From positions 1 through 14,506 of the forward strand of contig NZ_CALHHT010000341.1 of assembly GCF_938031315.1 (NCBI RefSeq): a stretch of 14,506 nt of DNA, given 5' to 3'. The notes under the pieces were generated by a model that ran no database searches, was not told where the DNA came from, and saw only the letters and a list, made by a program, of their open reading frames with translations. This stretch comes from an uncultured Campylobacter sp. (GTDB lineage: Bacteria; Campylobacterota; Campylobacteria; Campylobacterales; Campylobacteraceae). Below, piece after piece: positions 13,728 through 14,506 of the stretch. The position numbers and the translations under genes are program-made. Positions within the stretch are counted from its first letter, which is position 1; each line of letters opens with the position of its first letter.

Positions 13728-13757
13728 GCGGAATTTACCCTGCAGGATAAATTCCGC
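13728..13757 (-). terminator. Near-perfect 30-base palindrome just after clpB
   Basis: GCGGAATTTA (13728-13737) is the exact reverse complement of 13748-13757, and the ten bases between contain the palindrome CCTGCAGG (13739-13746), so only one opposed pair (C/A) breaks symmetry. It starts six bases after the clpB stop, where a transcription terminator is expected. The minus strand continues without a T-run, so it may act as a transcript-end stabiliser or with another factor. It also separates clpB from the CRISPR array. Confidence 0.5.
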
Positions 13758-13763
13758 TGAATT

Positions 13764-14506
13764 TTACTTCACCCTCTTTATCTCGATCTCGCCGTCACGT
13801 GCGCCGATTTCGATTTTATCGCCCGTTTTGATCTCGTCGCTTAGGATCATATCGGCGATCTTATCCTCTACTAGATCGTAGAGCGCCCTTCGTAGCGGCC
13901 TTGCGCCGTATTCGATATCAAAGCCCGCCGAGGCGATGAGCTTTTTGGCATTTTCGCTTAGGCTCGCGTTAATGCCGCGATTTGCGAGCGTTTTTTGCAG
14001 ACTCTTAAACATAATGCCCACGATTTTTATAAGATCGTCCTCGCTTAGGGCGTTGAAGATCACGATGTCGTCCAGACGGTTGATAAATTCGGGCTTGAAA
14101 TAATTCTTCAGCTCGCTCTTTACCGCCTCCTCGCGCTCGGCAAGTGCTACCTCGCGCGGCTTGTCCGTATTTTTGGCGTCAAGCTCCATAATCTTAGCCG
14201 AGCCGATATTGCTCGTTAGGATGATGATCGTGTTTTTAAAATCGACCGTAACGCCCTTATTGTCGGTCGCGCGCCCGTCGTCTAAAATTCCAAGCAGGAT
14301 ATTAAAAACGTCCTTGTGCGCCTTTTCGATCTCATCAAAAAGCAGCACGGAGTAGGGTTTTCTGCGCACGGCTTCGGTAAGCTGCCCGCCCTCGTCGTAG
14401 CCCACGTATCCCGGAGGCGCCCCGATCAGGCGCTGGACGCTGAACTTCTCCATGTACTCGGACATGTCGATGCGCACCATGGCCTTCTCGGTATCGAACA
14501 GGTATT
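13764..14506 (-). CDS. clpB: ATP-dependent disaggregase ClpB, C-terminal part
   Basis: ClpB is a hexameric AAA+ chaperone that works with DnaK to extract proteins from aggregates. The window holds the last 247 residues, and the frame stays open to the right edge, so the gene is cut by the window and not broken. Seen in order: FDTEKAMVRIDMSEYMEK, the pore loop GYVGYDEGG, Walker B LLFDEIEKAH, sensor 1 ILTSNIGS, the arginine-finger segment FINRLDD, and the C-terminal D2 small domain with sensor 2 GARPLRRAL. The M-domain and first AAA module lie outside, so ClpB rather than ClpA or ClpC is inferred from close agreement of these D2 motifs. The stop is TAA at 13764-13766, followed by a strong palindrome. 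Confidence 0.95.
   Translation of the reverse strand, partial: YLFDTEKAMVRIDMSEYMEKFSVQRLIGAPPGYVGYDEGGQLTEAVRRKPYSVLLFDEIEKAHKDVFNILLGILDDGRATDNKGVTVDFKNTIIILTSNIGSAKIMELDAKNTDKPREVALAEREEAVKSELKNYFKPEFINRLDDIVIFNALSEDDLIKIVGIMFKSLQKTLANRGINASLSENAKKLIASAGFDIEYGARPLRRALYDLVEDKIADMILSDEIKTGDKIEIGARDGEIEIKRVK

Overview
The window comes from the Campylobacterota, most likely an oral, higher-GC Campylobacter of the gracilis/rectus/showae type. The species is inference. The genus rests on the gene order mrdA, small membrane protein, engB, lptA, lptC, kdsC (the order I recall from C. jejuni), on a PPK2 and a short arginine-type acetyltransferase of the kinds seen in Campylobacter, and on the abundance of AAATTT/AAAATTT in otherwise GC-rich DNA. 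Almost every gene is on the minus strand; only ppk2 and one terminator-like hairpin read rightward.

Layout. 1-1700 is AT-richer and holds two unrecognised membrane proteins, a possible 36-codon ORF and a strong hairpin. 1893-7581 is an envelope-biogenesis cluster read right to left: kdsC (Kdo-8-phosphate phosphatase), lptC and lptA (LPS transport), engB (ribosome-assembly GTPase), a GNAT acetyltransferase resembling short N-acetylglutamate synthases, a polytopic protein in the usual mreD position, and mrdA (PBP2). Overlapping stop/start codons suggest translational coupling. 7668-9187 is a three-gene cassette: a membrane-anchored PstS-like binding protein, a 45-residue membrane ORF, and a four-helix protein made by internal duplication. 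hisB and dsbD follow. A divergent promoter region separates dsbD from ppk2 (+). A CRISPR array of eight 30-bp repeats with no cas gene in view lies between ppk2 and the 3' part of clpB, which runs off the right edge.

The most unusual signal is a family of in-frame, low-complexity insertions in three conserved proteins (acetyltransferase, EngB, DsbD). They are built from AAATTT/GAATTT hexamers spaced by multiples of 6, mainly 12 and 24 bp, always read in the phase giving Asn-Phe/Leu/Ser, with one spaced motif shared between two of the genes. A second candidate discovery is a 14-codon ORF with five arginine codons and a well-spaced ribosome binding site whose stop overlaps the start of the acetyltransferase: a possible arginine-sensing leader peptide. 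The same bases also resemble a -10 box, so this remains a hypothesis.

No rRNA, tRNA, transposase, integrase or phage gene was seen.
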